Shown here piece by piece: positions 25,111 through 33,293 of a stretch of DNA of 40,012 nucleotides. The DNA is taken from NCBI RefSeq assembly GCF_009766095.1, contig NZ_LMUD01000002.1, forward strand, positions 1 to 40,012, given 5' to 3'. The notes under the pieces were generated by a model. It was given only the letters and a program-made list of their open reading frames with translations, searched no databases and had not been told where the DNA came from. Within the stretch, counting starts at the first letter, position 1. The number at the start of each line of letters is the position of its first letter. Source of the DNA: Granulicella sp. S190. GTDB taxonomy: Bacteria; Acidobacteriota; Terriglobia; Terriglobales; Acidobacteriaceae. The translations under genes were made by a program, and so were the position numbers.

Positions 25111-25926
25111 ATGTCGAATACTGTTACTGAAGCAGGAACCTCTGTCGCTACCGAAATTACAGCAGCTACGCCGACGCAGACGGGAAGGCCGGCGAGCAGC
25201 TACGGCGCGGCACCTCATGACCCTTCCAAGCCTCCGGTGAAGCAGCAGGTTGTTTGTTTCAGCTTTTACAAGGTGATGCCGGAGTGGCGGAGGCTTCCTG
25301 AGGAAGAGAAGGCGGCGCACAAAGCGGCGTTTGCTGCAGTATTGACGAAGTGGAACAAGCCGGGGGAGTTTTTGTCAATCACGTACTCAACCATCGGAAC
25401 GCGCGGCGATGTAGACATGTGCGTCTGGTCGATCGGCTATGCGGTAGACGAGTTGAACAAGATGCGAAGCGAGTTGATGAAGACACCCCTGGGTGGGTAC
25501 CTGACGACGCCACATAACTTCCTTGCGATGACCCGGCGTTCGCAGTACCAGATCGATCGCGAGGATGAGAGCGAGGGCGAAGGACGTGGTGCGATTCGTC
25601 CAGGGGGACAGAAGTACATCTTCATCTATCCGTTCTGGAAGACTCGACCGTGGTATCGCCTTCCGGCGGAGGAGCGACACCGGCTGATGAAGGAGCACAT
25701 ACGCATTGGCCTGCTCTATCCGCGAGTCAAGATTAATACTGCGTACTCGTTTGGGATCGATGACCAGGAGTTCACGGTAGCGTTTGAGACGAACTTTCCG
25801 GAGGACTTTCTGGCTCTGGTCGAGGCGCTGCGGGACACCGAGATCAGTCTCTACACCCTGAAAGATTTCCCGATCTTTAGTTGTGTGCGGCTTCCGGCGA
25901 CGGAGATGCTGGATCGACTGGGCTAA
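25111..25926 (+). CDS. chdC: Coproheme decarboxylase (HemQ/ChdC, chlorite dismutase family)
   Basis: This 271-residue protein has an N-terminal Thr/Ala-rich extension of about 40 residues, then the two ferredoxin-like halves of the chlorite-dismutase fold. The second contains YPFWKTRPWYRLP, where Tyr173 and Lys177 align with the catalytic YPMSK motif of Firmicutes HemQ, and EHIRIG, where His196 aligns with the proximal haem ligand. The conserved SFGIDDQEFTVAFET follows. The expected reaction is conversion of coproheme III to haem b. The residue assignments are by eye. It is transcribed away from dedA and followed by nth after 73 bases. Confidence 0.9.
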   Translation: MSNTVTEAGTSVATEITAATPTQTGRPASSYGAAPHDPSKPPVKQQVVCFSFYKVMPEWRRLPEEEKAAHKAAFAAVLTKWNKPGEFLSITYSTIGTRGDVDMCVWSIGYAVDELNKMRSELMKTPLGGYLTTPHNFLAMTRRSQYQIDREDESEGEGRGAIRPGGQKYIFIYPFWKTRPWYRLPAEERHRLMKEHIRIGLLYPRVKINTAYSFGIDDQEFTVAFETNFPEDFLALVEALRDTEISLYTLKDFPIFSCVRLPATEMLDRLG

Positions 25927-25999
25927 TGGCCGACCGCGCAGCCGACCACGGATAACGCGGGTTTACACGGATTACGGCACCTGAAAAACGAGATGGTGG

Positions 26000-26770
26000 A
26001 TGGCGAAGACTACTGTGGTGCGGACTGCTGCTAAGGCTAAGGCTCTTGTTGGGGCGAAGGCTCGCACCATCGCGAAGACCGAGCCGGTTTCGGCAAAGAA
26101 GAAGGCTGGAACGACGCGGAATCCGCTTGCGCCGGAGCGGATTGAGGCGATTCTGGACGCTCTTCGGCAGACCTACCCCGGTGTTGTGTGTGCGTTGAAC
26201 CACGAGAACGCCTGGGAGTTAACGGTAGCTACGATCCTGTCGGCGCAGTGTACGGATGTACGGGTGAACCTGGTGACTCCGGCGCTGTTCAAGGCGTTCC
26301 CTACCCCCAAAGCTATGGCTGTGGCTTCCCTGCCCGAGCTTGAGGAGCTGATCCGGACTACCGGATTTTTTCGGAATAAAGCGAAGTCGATTCAGGGTGC
26401 CGGGCGGGTGGTGACGGAGACGTTCAGCGGGAAGGTTCCTCAGACGATGGAGGAGATTCTGACCCTGCCGGGGGTGGCTCGGAAGACCGGGAATGTGGTG
26501 CTGGGGTCGTGGTTCGGGATTGCGGTGGGTGTGGTGGTCGATACGCATGTTATGCGGCTGTCGAAGCGGCTTGAGCTGACCAAGGAGACCTCGCCTGAAA
26601 AGGTGGAGCGCGACCTGATGAAGATCCTGCCGCAGGATCGATGGATCGCGTTCTCGCATGAGTTGATCCATCATGGGCGGCAGGTCTGTATTGCGCGGAA
26701 GCCCCGCTGCGCGGATTGCACGCTGGAGCGGTTGTGCAATTCCGCGGATAAGACATGGAGTTCGCACTAG
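26000..26770 (+). CDS. nth: Endonuclease III (DNA glycosylase/AP lyase)
   Basis: This 256-residue protein belongs to the HhH-GPD family. The hairpin motif LPGVARKTGNVVL contains the catalytic Lys162, VVDTHVMRL holds Asp181, and the iron-sulphur loop has Cys230, 237, 240 and 246 (C-x6-C-x2-C-x5-C). It removes oxidised pyrimidines and nicks the abasic site. The core begins near residue 43. The first 40 residues form a Lys/Ala-rich basic tail absent from the short classical enzyme. The frame opens with ATG at 26000. Confidence 0.95.
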   Translation: MAKTTVVRTAAKAKALVGAKARTIAKTEPVSAKKKAGTTRNPLAPERIEAILDALRQTYPGVVCALNHENAWELTVATILSAQCTDVRVNLVTPALFKAFPTPKAMAVASLPELEELIRTTGFFRNKAKSIQGAGRVVTETFSGKVPQTMEEILTLPGVARKTGNVVLGSWFGIAVGVVVDTHVMRLSKRLELTKETSPEKVERDLMKILPQDRWIAFSHELIHHGRQVCIARKPRCADCTLERLCNSADKTWSSH

Positions 26771-27066
26771 CACCCCTCCCCCTCACCTCCTGGGTATTTT
26801 GCGGGGATGTTGTTTGTTTTGTTCGGCTTATAAGCCTACCTTCGCTGCAAAATATTGATTCTAGGTACTTTGCGCACAAAATACTTATTTTGTTGCATTT
26901 ACAAGCCACCCTCTAGCATCTCCTCAGGTTTATTCTTCGCTACTTCCATGATATCGGTTTGCATGGAACTGATGTGCCACGCGAATCTCCGCGGCTGGAG
27001 CGGGTTTCCTTGATCCCAGGGCTTGACAAGAGATTTTCGGGAGAAGGAAACGGATTTTTCCTACGA
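26771..27066. other. Intergenic region with short repeats
   Basis: No gene is supported here. Two near-identical 13-mers, CAAAATATTGATT (26848-26860) and CAAAATACTTATT (26877-26889), lie 29 bases apart just after nth. The right part contains repeat copy A (27022-27066) next to the insertion sequence. Confidence 0.4.
27022..27066 (+). repeat. 45-bp repeat, copy A
   Basis: The sequence from CTTGACAAG to TTTTTCCTACGA recurs at 31053-31096 in the same orientation with two substitutions and one missing T. It contains GGAAACGGATTTTTCC, an imperfect inverted repeat. Copy A lies just outside the terminal region of the IS110-like element. Confidence 0.8.
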
Positions 27067-27089
27067 AGCCGACTTTCTATGAGCAGGTC

Positions 27090-27340
27090 ACTAGTGTCAA
27101 GGGTTTGTTCTTTGTTTTTTTTCTTCATAGGGCGTTTGCTTTTGTTTTTGCTGTTGGTTTCGTTGCTCTCCACCGTGTTTCTATTCGCACTCTTGATGAG
27201 CTGTCTTGATGCAAGCTCGGTGCCGGTTGGGGTTCGAGAGGAGAGTCGATGCTGCCATTTATCGGTCGGCCTCGAAGGCCGAAGTCGGCTCGCAGTCATC
27301 GGAACACGGTGTCGTCGCAACGGGTAAACATATTGATCTC
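27090..27340 (-). ncRNA. Candidate transposase-associated guide RNA segment
   Basis: In IS1111-subgroup elements a non-coding RNA downstream of the transposase guides target choice (seekRNA/bridge RNA). Here, about 250 bases between the transposase stop and the distal inverted repeat carry no supported gene. They contain a 7-bp hairpin TCGGCCT-CGA-AGGCCGA at 27266-27282, with an adjoining GCCGA/TCGGC pair. Presence of an RNA is inferred from family architecture and this structure only. Confidence 0.35.
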
Positions 27341-28426
27341 TCAAGCAGCTTGTTCGTGGAACGGCATATACGTAGCTTGGGTGCTCCAGAGATGATGAAG
27401 CAACACCGCAAGCTTGCGGGCCACGGCAACAACGGCCTTGCTCTTTGCTTGCTTACCACCTCGGGCGGCTAAGTGGAGGCCCCACTGCCGAAGCGCCGAG
27501 TCTCGTCCGTGTGGTCGAAGGATGTGGTTAGAGCACTCGATGAGCAGACTTCGGAGATACGCGTTGCCGGCGTGGGTGATGCCGAGCTGAGGATCGTGAT
27601 CTCCGGACTGACTTCGACGAGGTCGCAGGCCAAGATAGCAACCGACATCGCGACTTCGTCCGAACCGCTCTTTGCTTCCGAGCGTCAGCACGAAGGTTAA
27701 GGCGGTGAGATGACCGACACCGTGAACCTTCAACAGTGCCTGCGTCTCCGGATACTCGGTCTGGCCAAGCTGCTGGATCTGCCGGTCGTACAACTTGATC
27801 TTGACTGTCATCTCCGCGATCTGCTGAAGTACCGGACCGAGCGCCTGTGCCAGTCCAGGCGGCATAACGGCCAGGCTGCGCTGGGCGAAGCACGTTGTGG
27901 CGGAGGCAGGCATACGGTGGCCGCACGACTTCGTCAGACCACGACCGGCGTTCACCGCAGCGGTACGCAGTCGCACCAGCAGGGCTCGCGCACGGATCAG
28001 AGTCAAGGCCTGCTGTTGCTCAACAGAGCGATGGGCGATTGGACGAAGGATGTTCGGATCAAGCCGCGCATATCTTGCCAGCTTCTCAGCATCCACCTGG
28101 TCGCTCTTCCGATCACTATGTGAGATCGACCGCAACTCGCGAACGTTCGCCACGATGACTTCGTGACCTAGTTCCTGCAGCTGTGCGCTGATCCAGATCG
28201 AGTGTGTCCCAGCCTCCATCGCAACCCGCGCTGAAGGGACATCGGTGAACCACTTCTCGATCGCCTTCGGGGTAGTTCTGAAGCGGCCACGGTCGACCAC
28301 TTCTCCGTCTTGGTTGAGGGTGCAGTAATGGCTCCAGACATCACCAAGGTCGATGCCAATCGTGATCTCAACCTTGGCTTGCCTGCGTGGAACTTCAGCG
28401 ATGAGGTGCTGCGATGGCTTCTTCAT
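27341..28426 (-). CDS. IS110-family transposase
   Basis: This 361-residue protein has the RuvC-like N-terminal domain with acidic residues at ITIGIDLGD (Asp26), AMEAGTHS (Glu71) and KSDQVDAEKLA (Asp109, Asp112), the DEDD set of this family. The C-terminal Transposase_20 domain includes LKVHGVGHLTALTFVL and QSGDHDPQLGITHAGN, which carries the conserved serine region. The length is normal and the frame is intact, so it may be active. Start ATG 28426. It lies between nth and a histidine kinase gene transcribed the other way. Confidence 0.93.
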   Translation of the reverse strand: MKKPSQHLIAEVPRRQAKVEITIGIDLGDVWSHYCTLNQDGEVVDRGRFRTTPKAIEKWFTDVPSARVAMEAGTHSIWISAQLQELGHEVIVANVRELRSISHSDRKSDQVDAEKLARYARLDPNILRPIAHRSVEQQQALTLIRARALLVRLRTAAVNAGRGLTKSCGHRMPASATTCFAQRSLAVMPPGLAQALGPVLQQIAEMTVKIKLYDRQIQQLGQTEYPETQALLKVHGVGHLTALTFVLTLGSKERFGRSRDVGCYLGLRPRRSQSGDHDPQLGITHAGNAYLRSLLIECSNHILRPHGRDSALRQWGLHLAARGGKQAKSKAVVAVARKLAVLLHHLWSTQATYMPFHEQAA

Positions 28427-28537
28427 GGGAACAGTCTGCTCCTTCTTCGGACGACCTGCTCATCCCATTTATGGCTACAAATCCCAATCAGTTTCGGGAG
28501 ACCCGCGTTTTCATGGACCGAGTGCTAGGCTGGAGCG

Positions 28538-31057
28538 ATGCGGGGAATGGGTACCGACCACCCTCAAATTTCGCTGGCCTATCTGCCGCCCACACCGCGG
28601 CAGACGCGGATAGCACTCGCGTGTGCGGGGGTTTTGCTCCTCGGATTAGCAGTTTTGATTCCGTTCGCGGCTAAACCGCTGCCGCGGATCAGCGGCTTCA
28701 TAACGGCGTTCGATGCGGTTATTTCTGTCACCGACCTCATTACCGCAAGCCTTCTTTTGGCGCATTTCTCGATCACTCGTTCGAGAGCGCTTCGTGCTTT
28801 GGCGTGTGGATATCTCTTTTCAGCCGCGATTGTCGTCGTACACGGGCTGACCTTTCCGGGCGTTATTTCGCCGACAGGAAATATCGGCGGGAGTCTCCAT
28901 ACGAATTTTAGAATTTATCTGTTGTGGCATCTGGGTCTTCCCGTGGCCTTGTTCGCCTACATATGGCTCAGGGATAAAGGCCGCACGAAAGCAGGCGTGC
29001 CTACCCCAACAGAAATCGTTGCTATCGTTGGCATCGTGGGCGTATTAGCTCTGCTTAGTTGCATCGGGTGGCTCACCTTACTGCCGCCGGTGGATCCGGT
29101 CGCAGGGAGGTGGCTCACCGTCATCACAATGATGATATGCGCGGCTGCGCTTTCTCTGTTGTGGCTTTTCAAGCGCTCGGCACTTGATCAGTGGCTTATG
29201 GTTGTCGTACTTGCCATGATCGTCGAATTGGCGATCACGGCGCTGATCGGCGGACGCGGGCCGCGCATTGCCTCTCTTGGTTTTTACATCGGCCGCCTGT
29301 TTTCGCTCGTCACCTCAACAGTCGTTTTGACCGCTTTGCTCGCAGAAACCACCAGACTATATGCCGGGGTTGCCCACGCAAATATGCTGGCAAGCGCCGT
29401 CAAAGACTCTCAGACTCTGTCCGGCGAGATCGAGTTGCCGAAGTTGATGGAGCGTCTCATGACGATCGCGATCGAGAAAGCCGGCGCGGAACGTGGCCTT
29501 CTAATACTCCGGGTAGACGATGAATACCTCGGTCAGGCCGAGGCGCGAAGGACCGGCGATCAGGTCGAAGTCGCATTGCGCCAAGGTCCGATCAATGGGA
29601 TTTCCTGCCCCGAATCCCTCGTCCGGCATGTCATTCGGACGAGAGAACGCGTGATTCTCGATGACGCCTCCAAACCCAACCTGTTCTCCGGCGATGACTA
29701 TCTGCATGATCGGCGTTCGAAGTCGATCCTCTGCCTCCCGCTGATCAAACAGAGCGAATTGACTGGGATTCTCCTTCTCGAAAACGCGCTGACTTCACAC
29801 GCGTTTACACTGGCTAACGTCGGGCTGCTGGAACTGCTGGCGGGACAAGCAGCTATTTCACTGGAGAATGCCGCCCTTTATACCGACCTGCAACTCCAAG
29901 TTGGGCTGCTGCAGCACCTTCCTGTATCAGCCTGGACGCTCAAGCCTAATGGGACACCGGATTTCGTGAATCAAGTTTGGCTTGAATTCTCCGGTCAGAC
30001 CCTTGACTTTGTCCGATCGCGTCCCGAGGCCTGGATGGCCGCGGTCCACCCGGAGGATCGTGAGATGGCAGCCAAGAGCTTTTGGGAAGGCGTGCATTCG
30101 GGACAGCATTTTGCGTTCGAAACCAGATCTCTTCGCGCTCAGGACAAGACTTATCGTCGGCACCTTCAGCAAACAGTGGTTTTGCGCGATGCAGAGGGGA
30201 AAGTCCTCAAGTTCGTCGGTACGACCACCGACATTGACGACCAGAAGCGTGCCGAAGAGGCTTTGCGCCAAGCGCAGAGCGATCTCGCACGCATCAACCG
30301 GGTGACAACCATGGGAGAGTTAACGGCATCCCTGGCTCATGAAATCAGTCAGCCGATCAGTGCGGTCGTGAGCTACGCATACGGCTGCTTGAGATTTCTC
30401 GATCGCGATAAACCGGATCTCGATGCAATGCGCATGGCTCTCGCCGGTATTGTGGGAGACGGGCAACGCGCTACTCAGATTATCGGGAGGATCCGCTCAC
30501 AGTTCGAGAAGGGCTCTGTGAATCAAGAGATTCTTGATGTGAGCGAGATTATTCGAGAGACTGTCGCTCTCCTACGCAGCGAAGCTGTGCGATACAGCAT
30601 ATCGGCCCGGACGGAATTAGCAGCCGATCTACCTCAGATCTTTGGAGATCGCGTGCAATTGCAGCAAGTCGCGATGAATCTAATCGTCAATAGCATCGAA
30701 GCGATGAAGGACGTTGATGGAATACGAGAGATGGTCCTCAAGTCCCAGCGAGCTGAAAACAATCAGCTTCTTGTGTCCGTGAGTGATACCGGCATTGGGT
30801 TCCCTCCGCAATTGGCTGAACAGATATTCGACCCATTTTTTACAACCAAACCCCATGGCACCGGCATGGGGCTTCGCATAAGCCGTTCGATCGTCGAGTC
30901 GCACGGGGGGCGCTTGTGGGCTGACGCCTCTTCTGGGCGTGGCGTAACTTTTTACCTAAGCCTGCCATCTACGATTGCTGCTAACACTGAATATCCGCCT
31001 CTTGAAGATGCCGATGAAGAGCGCGGTAGTCAATGCCATTTTGTATCCGGGCCTTGA
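28538..31057 (+). CDS. MASE4-GAF-PAS sensor histidine kinase
   Basis: In this 839-residue protein, residues about 25-270 form about eight membrane helices with the MASE4 pattern (SGFITAFDAVISVTDLITAS; GYLFSAAIVVVHGLTFPGVI). A GAF domain (about 295-445), a PAS domain (about 455-570), a dimerisation helix with phospho-acceptor His601 in SLAHEISQPISAV, and a complete ATPase domain follow (N box NLIVNSIEAM; G boxes DTGIGF and GTGMGLRISRSIVESHGG). It would sense a membrane or cytoplasmic signal and pass phosphate to an unlinked regulator. GGAG precedes the start at 28538; ATG 28547 is an alternative. No response regulator adjoins it. Repeat copy B begins at its stop. Confidence 0.92.
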   Translation: MRGMGTDHPQISLAYLPPTPRQTRIALACAGVLLLGLAVLIPFAAKPLPRISGFITAFDAVISVTDLITASLLLAHFSITRSRALRALACGYLFSAAIVVVHGLTFPGVISPTGNIGGSLHTNFRIYLLWHLGLPVALFAYIWLRDKGRTKAGVPTPTEIVAIVGIVGVLALLSCIGWLTLLPPVDPVAGRWLTVITMMICAAALSLLWLFKRSALDQWLMVVVLAMIVELAITALIGGRGPRIASLGFYIGRLFSLVTSTVVLTALLAETTRLYAGVAHANMLASAVKDSQTLSGEIELPKLMERLMTIAIEKAGAERGLLILRVDDEYLGQAEARRTGDQVEVALRQGPINGISCPESLVRHVIRTRERVILDDASKPNLFSGDDYLHDRRSKSILCLPLIKQSELTGILLLENALTSHAFTLANVGLLELLAGQAAISLENAALYTDLQLQVGLLQHLPVSAWTLKPNGTPDFVNQVWLEFSGQTLDFVRSRPEAWMAAVHPEDREMAAKSFWEGVHSGQHFAFETRSLRAQDKTYRRHLQQTVVLRDAEGKVLKFVGTTTDIDDQKRAEEALRQAQSDLARINRVTTMGELTASLAHEISQPISAVVSYAYGCLRFLDRDKPDLDAMRMALAGIVGDGQRATQIIGRIRSQFEKGSVNQEILDVSEIIRETVALLRSEAVRYSISARTELAADLPQIFGDRVQLQQVAMNLIVNSIEAMKDVDGIREMVLKSQRAENNQLLVSVSDTGIGFPPQLAEQIFDPFFTTKPHGTGMGLRISRSIVESHGGRLWADASSGRGVTFYLSLPSTIAANTEYPPLEDADEERGSQCHFVSGP

Positions 31058-31096
31058 CAAGGGATTTCGGAAGAAGGAAACGGATTTTTCCTACGA
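31053..31096 (+). repeat. 45-bp repeat, copy B
   Basis: This is the direct-orientation counterpart of 27022-27066, overlapping the last codons and stop of the histidine kinase gene. The final 25 bases (AGAAGGAAACGG onward to CCTACGA) are identical to copy A. Confidence 0.8.
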
Positions 31097-31123
31097 TCAC
31101 TGACGACATCGCAAAATTAGCAG

Positions 31124-31152
31124 TTGACATCGATTGAAAGATTCACTACCGT
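31124..31152 (+). promoter_or_regulatory. Putative promoter of the arsR-SRPBCC pair
   Basis: TTGACA (31124-31129) is followed after 17 bases by TACCGT (31147-31152). If used, transcription would start at or within a few bases of the GTG at 31159, implying a nearly leaderless message. The -10 match is weak. Confidence 0.35.
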
Positions 31153-31158
31153 TTGGTT

Positions 31159-31506
31159 GTGAATAAATTGGACACAACATTTGCGGCTCTGTCTGATCCA
31201 ACCCGGAGGGCGATGATCGAGCGTCTCTCCCACGGGCCTGCCTCTGTGCATGGATTGACGGAACCGTTTGCACTGTCGCAGCAGATGATTTCAAAACACA
31301 TTGCCTACCTGGTGCGGGCACGGATTGTAATCAAGACGAAGCGTGGACGAGAGAGTGTGTGCACGCTTAGACCAGAAGCGATTAAGACAGTCAGCGACTG
31401 GGCGATCAGCTATCGCCGATTCTGGGAAGAGAGTTTCGACAAATTGGATGTAGTTGTAAATCAAATGAAAAAAGAGGAGGTCAGAGATGACAGAAAACAC
31501 GGTTAG
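31159..31506 (+). CDS. ArsR-family winged-helix transcriptional regulator
   Basis: This 115-residue protein opens NKLDTTFAALSDPTRRAMIE, the standard ArsR/HTH_5 start, and has the recognition region ALSQQMISKHIAYLVRARIV. No metal-binding cysteine motif is seen, so it belongs to the AHSA1-linked group rather than the metal sensors. GTG 31159 is preferred over TTG 31153. Its last 20 bases overlap the SRPBCC gene, and such ArsR/AHSA1 pairs are usually autoregulated. Confidence 0.88.
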   Translation: MNKLDTTFAALSDPTRRAMIERLSHGPASVHGLTEPFALSQQMISKHIAYLVRARIVIKTKRGRESVCTLRPEAIKTVSDWAISYRRFWEESFDKLDVVVNQMKKEEVRDDRKHG

Positions 31507-31996
31507 CGAAGTTGAGCGGATGGTCATTACAAGAGTTTTTGATGCCCCACGCGAGTTGGTTTGGAAGGCGTGGACAGACCCGAAGTACGTGATGCAGTGG
31601 TGGGGACCGAAGGGCTTTACTGCGCCGGTCTGTCAGATGGATTTTCGTGTTGGAGGAAAATCTCTCTTGTGCATGAAGACGCCGGATGGGCAGGAGTTCT
31701 GGAATGCGATTGAATACCACGAGATTGTTCTGCACGAGAAGATCGTCTCCTCCATGTACTTTTCGGACTCGAAGGGAAACAAGGTTGAGCCTGAAACACT
31801 AGGAATAGAACATGAGGCCATAGACGGTGCGTACGACGTGACCCTCTTTGAGGATCTCGGGAACGGCCAGACGAAACTTACCCACATTGGAAATGAACCC
31901 ATGGAGAGCGCGAAAAATAGCGGTCAACTGGAGGGCTGGAACCAGATACTCGATAAAGTTGCTGCGGTTGTTGCGGAGTTAGCGCAGGCGAAATAG
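31487..31996 (+). CDS. SRPBCC (AHSA1-like) domain protein
   Basis: This 169-residue protein has the START-like fold signature of the AHSA1/CalC group: VITRVFDAPRELVWKAWTDP (about 12-31), KYVMQWWGPKGFTAPVCQMD, and a C-terminal helix with GWNQILDKVAAVVAEL. The ATG at 31487 has a strong AGAGGAGG ribosome site inside the arsR end, indicating translational coupling. The domain binds hydrophobic ligands. The ligand here is unknown. Confidence 0.9.
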   Translation: MTENTVSEVERMVITRVFDAPRELVWKAWTDPKYVMQWWGPKGFTAPVCQMDFRVGGKSLLCMKTPDGQEFWNAIEYHEIVLHEKIVSSMYFSDSKGNKVEPETLGIEHEAIDGAYDVTLFEDLGNGQTKLTHIGNEPMESAKNSGQLEGWNQILDKVAAVVAELAQAK

Positions 31997-32050
31997 AAGT
32001 CGGGTTTTTGATGATCGTGCTGCGTTAGATACAGCTAAGGCTGGCGGCGG

Positions 32051-32075
32051 AGGCCCGGTTTGACCGGGCTTCTCG
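32051..32075 (+). terminator. Possible terminator hairpin
   Basis: GGCCCGGT TTG ACCGGGCT gives a 7-9 bp GC-rich stem 55 bases after the SRPBCC stop. The trailing TTCTCG is only weakly T-rich, so termination strength is uncertain. Confidence 0.45.
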
Positions 32076-32285
32076 TCGTCTGGCCGAATCATGGCCCTTC
32101 CGGACAATCGGCCCTTGCTCAACTGTTGCCTTCAGGCCAATCACGTTTCCAGATTCGTTTGCCTCGACGAGTGCCTTGGCGATTTGTCGTCAACTGAACT
32201 TGTTCTGATAGCCGAGTATGTAGTGAACGCGGGAACACGGGGAACTATTGCTGCGTAGGTACTAAAACAAGGAGTGGGCAGCCCT

Positions 32286-33293
32286 ATGTCTCATTGCAGT
32301 TGTCTGGCTGGTTCTGTATTGCTCGCTTTCCTCGCCGTCCCCCTTCATTCGCAGAGCTTGGCCGTCTGGAGAGACCCATCACCCCACACTACGCGATTTG
32401 TAACCGTAGACAAGGGCGTTCGGTTGGAAGTGCTCGATTGGGGCGGTTCTGGCAGACCAATAGTTCTACTGGCCGGAGGCGGCAATACGGCTCACGTTTT
32501 CGACGATTTCGCGCCGAAGCTCACTGCTCACTATCATGTCTATGGCGTTACCCGTCGCGGGTTCGGTGCCTCCGGTTATTCCGATACGGATCACGCGGCT
32601 GATCGCCTCGGCGAGGATGTAACAGCGGTGATTGAACAACTCAATCTGAAGAGACCTATCCTCGTGGGACACTCGATCGCTGGGGCGGAGTTGAGTTCAG
32701 TTGCAAATGGCCATCCGAACCTAGTTGCGGGACTGGTCTATCTCGATGCCGCGTATTCTTATGCTTTTGATAACGGCACGGGGGTGAATGCCATGGAAAT
32801 GCAGAAACTCCAGGGATCCCAACCTCCGCCACTCAGCAAAACGGATTTGGCCAGCTTCAGCGCCTTGCAGGCATACTATGAGCGCGTGAACGGATTCCGA
32901 TTCCCGGAAGCGGAACTCCGCGCACAGCGGGAAAGCCCTCCTGACGGAGGGGTAGGAAAACAACGTGATCTTCCCGGCACCGCCCTGTTCATGCCGCTGA
33001 TGACGGGCGCGAAGAAATACACTGCTATTCCGGCGCCTGCTCTCATCATCTTCGCCAACCCGCACAGCCAAGGGATCTGGGTTGACGAGAATACAGATCC
33101 CTCGGTGCAAACCGCAGCCAGGACTTATTCCACCGCACTAGAAGCTTTAACTGGGAGGCAGGAGAAGTCAGTGGAGAATGGCGTGCCCACGGCGCATGTG
33201 ATTACGCTGCCAGGTGCGAATCACTATGTATTTCTGTCAAACGAGGCCGAGGTGCTGAAGGACATAGATGCGTTTCTCGCTGCTCTGCATTAG
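32286..33293 (+). CDS. Secreted alpha/beta hydrolase
   Basis: This 335-residue protein starts at ATG 32286 with AAGGAG about 12 bases upstream. A signal peptide (SHCSCLAGSVLLAFLAVPLH, about 2-21) precedes an alpha/beta-hydrolase domain: oxyanion region VLLAGGGNTAHVFDDFAPKL, nucleophile elbow GHSIAG, and a C-terminal histidine in PGANHYVFLSNEAEVL. Its substrate is unknown; relatives act on esters or small lipophilic compounds. It is separated from the arsR pair by about 290 bases and has its own leader. Confidence 0.87.
   Translation: MSHCSCLAGSVLLAFLAVPLHSQSLAVWRDPSPHTTRFVTVDKGVRLEVLDWGGSGRPIVLLAGGGNTAHVFDDFAPKLTAHYHVYGVTRRGFGASGYSDTDHAADRLGEDVTAVIEQLNLKRPILVGHSIAGAELSSVANGHPNLVAGLVYLDAAYSYAFDNGTGVNAMEMQKLQGSQPPPLSKTDLASFSALQAYYERVNGFRFPEAELRAQRESPPDGGVGKQRDLPGTALFMPLMTGAKKYTAIPAPALIIFANPHSQGIWVDENTDPSVQTAARTYSTALEALTGRQEKSVENGVPTAHVITLPGANHYVFLSNEAEVLKDIDAFLAALH

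Larger units (their letters stand above)
27067..28475 (-). mobile_element. IS110/IS1111-family insertion sequence
   Basis: The element is about 1.4 kb. It consists of one transposase gene on the minus strand plus a short 5' flank and a longer (about 260 bp) 3' flank. An 11-bp inverted repeat, ATGAGCAGGTC at 27079-27089 and its complement at 28453-28463, brackets the gene. Sub-terminal inverted repeats of this size are a feature of the IS1111 subgroup. The exact outer ends are not visible because this family often makes no target duplication. Confidence 0.7.

Noticed and set aside
26959..27327. Plus-strand frame of 122 codons next to the insertion sequence
   Set aside because: It crosses repeat copy A and the IS end; its hydrophobic stretch comes from T-rich non-coding DNA.
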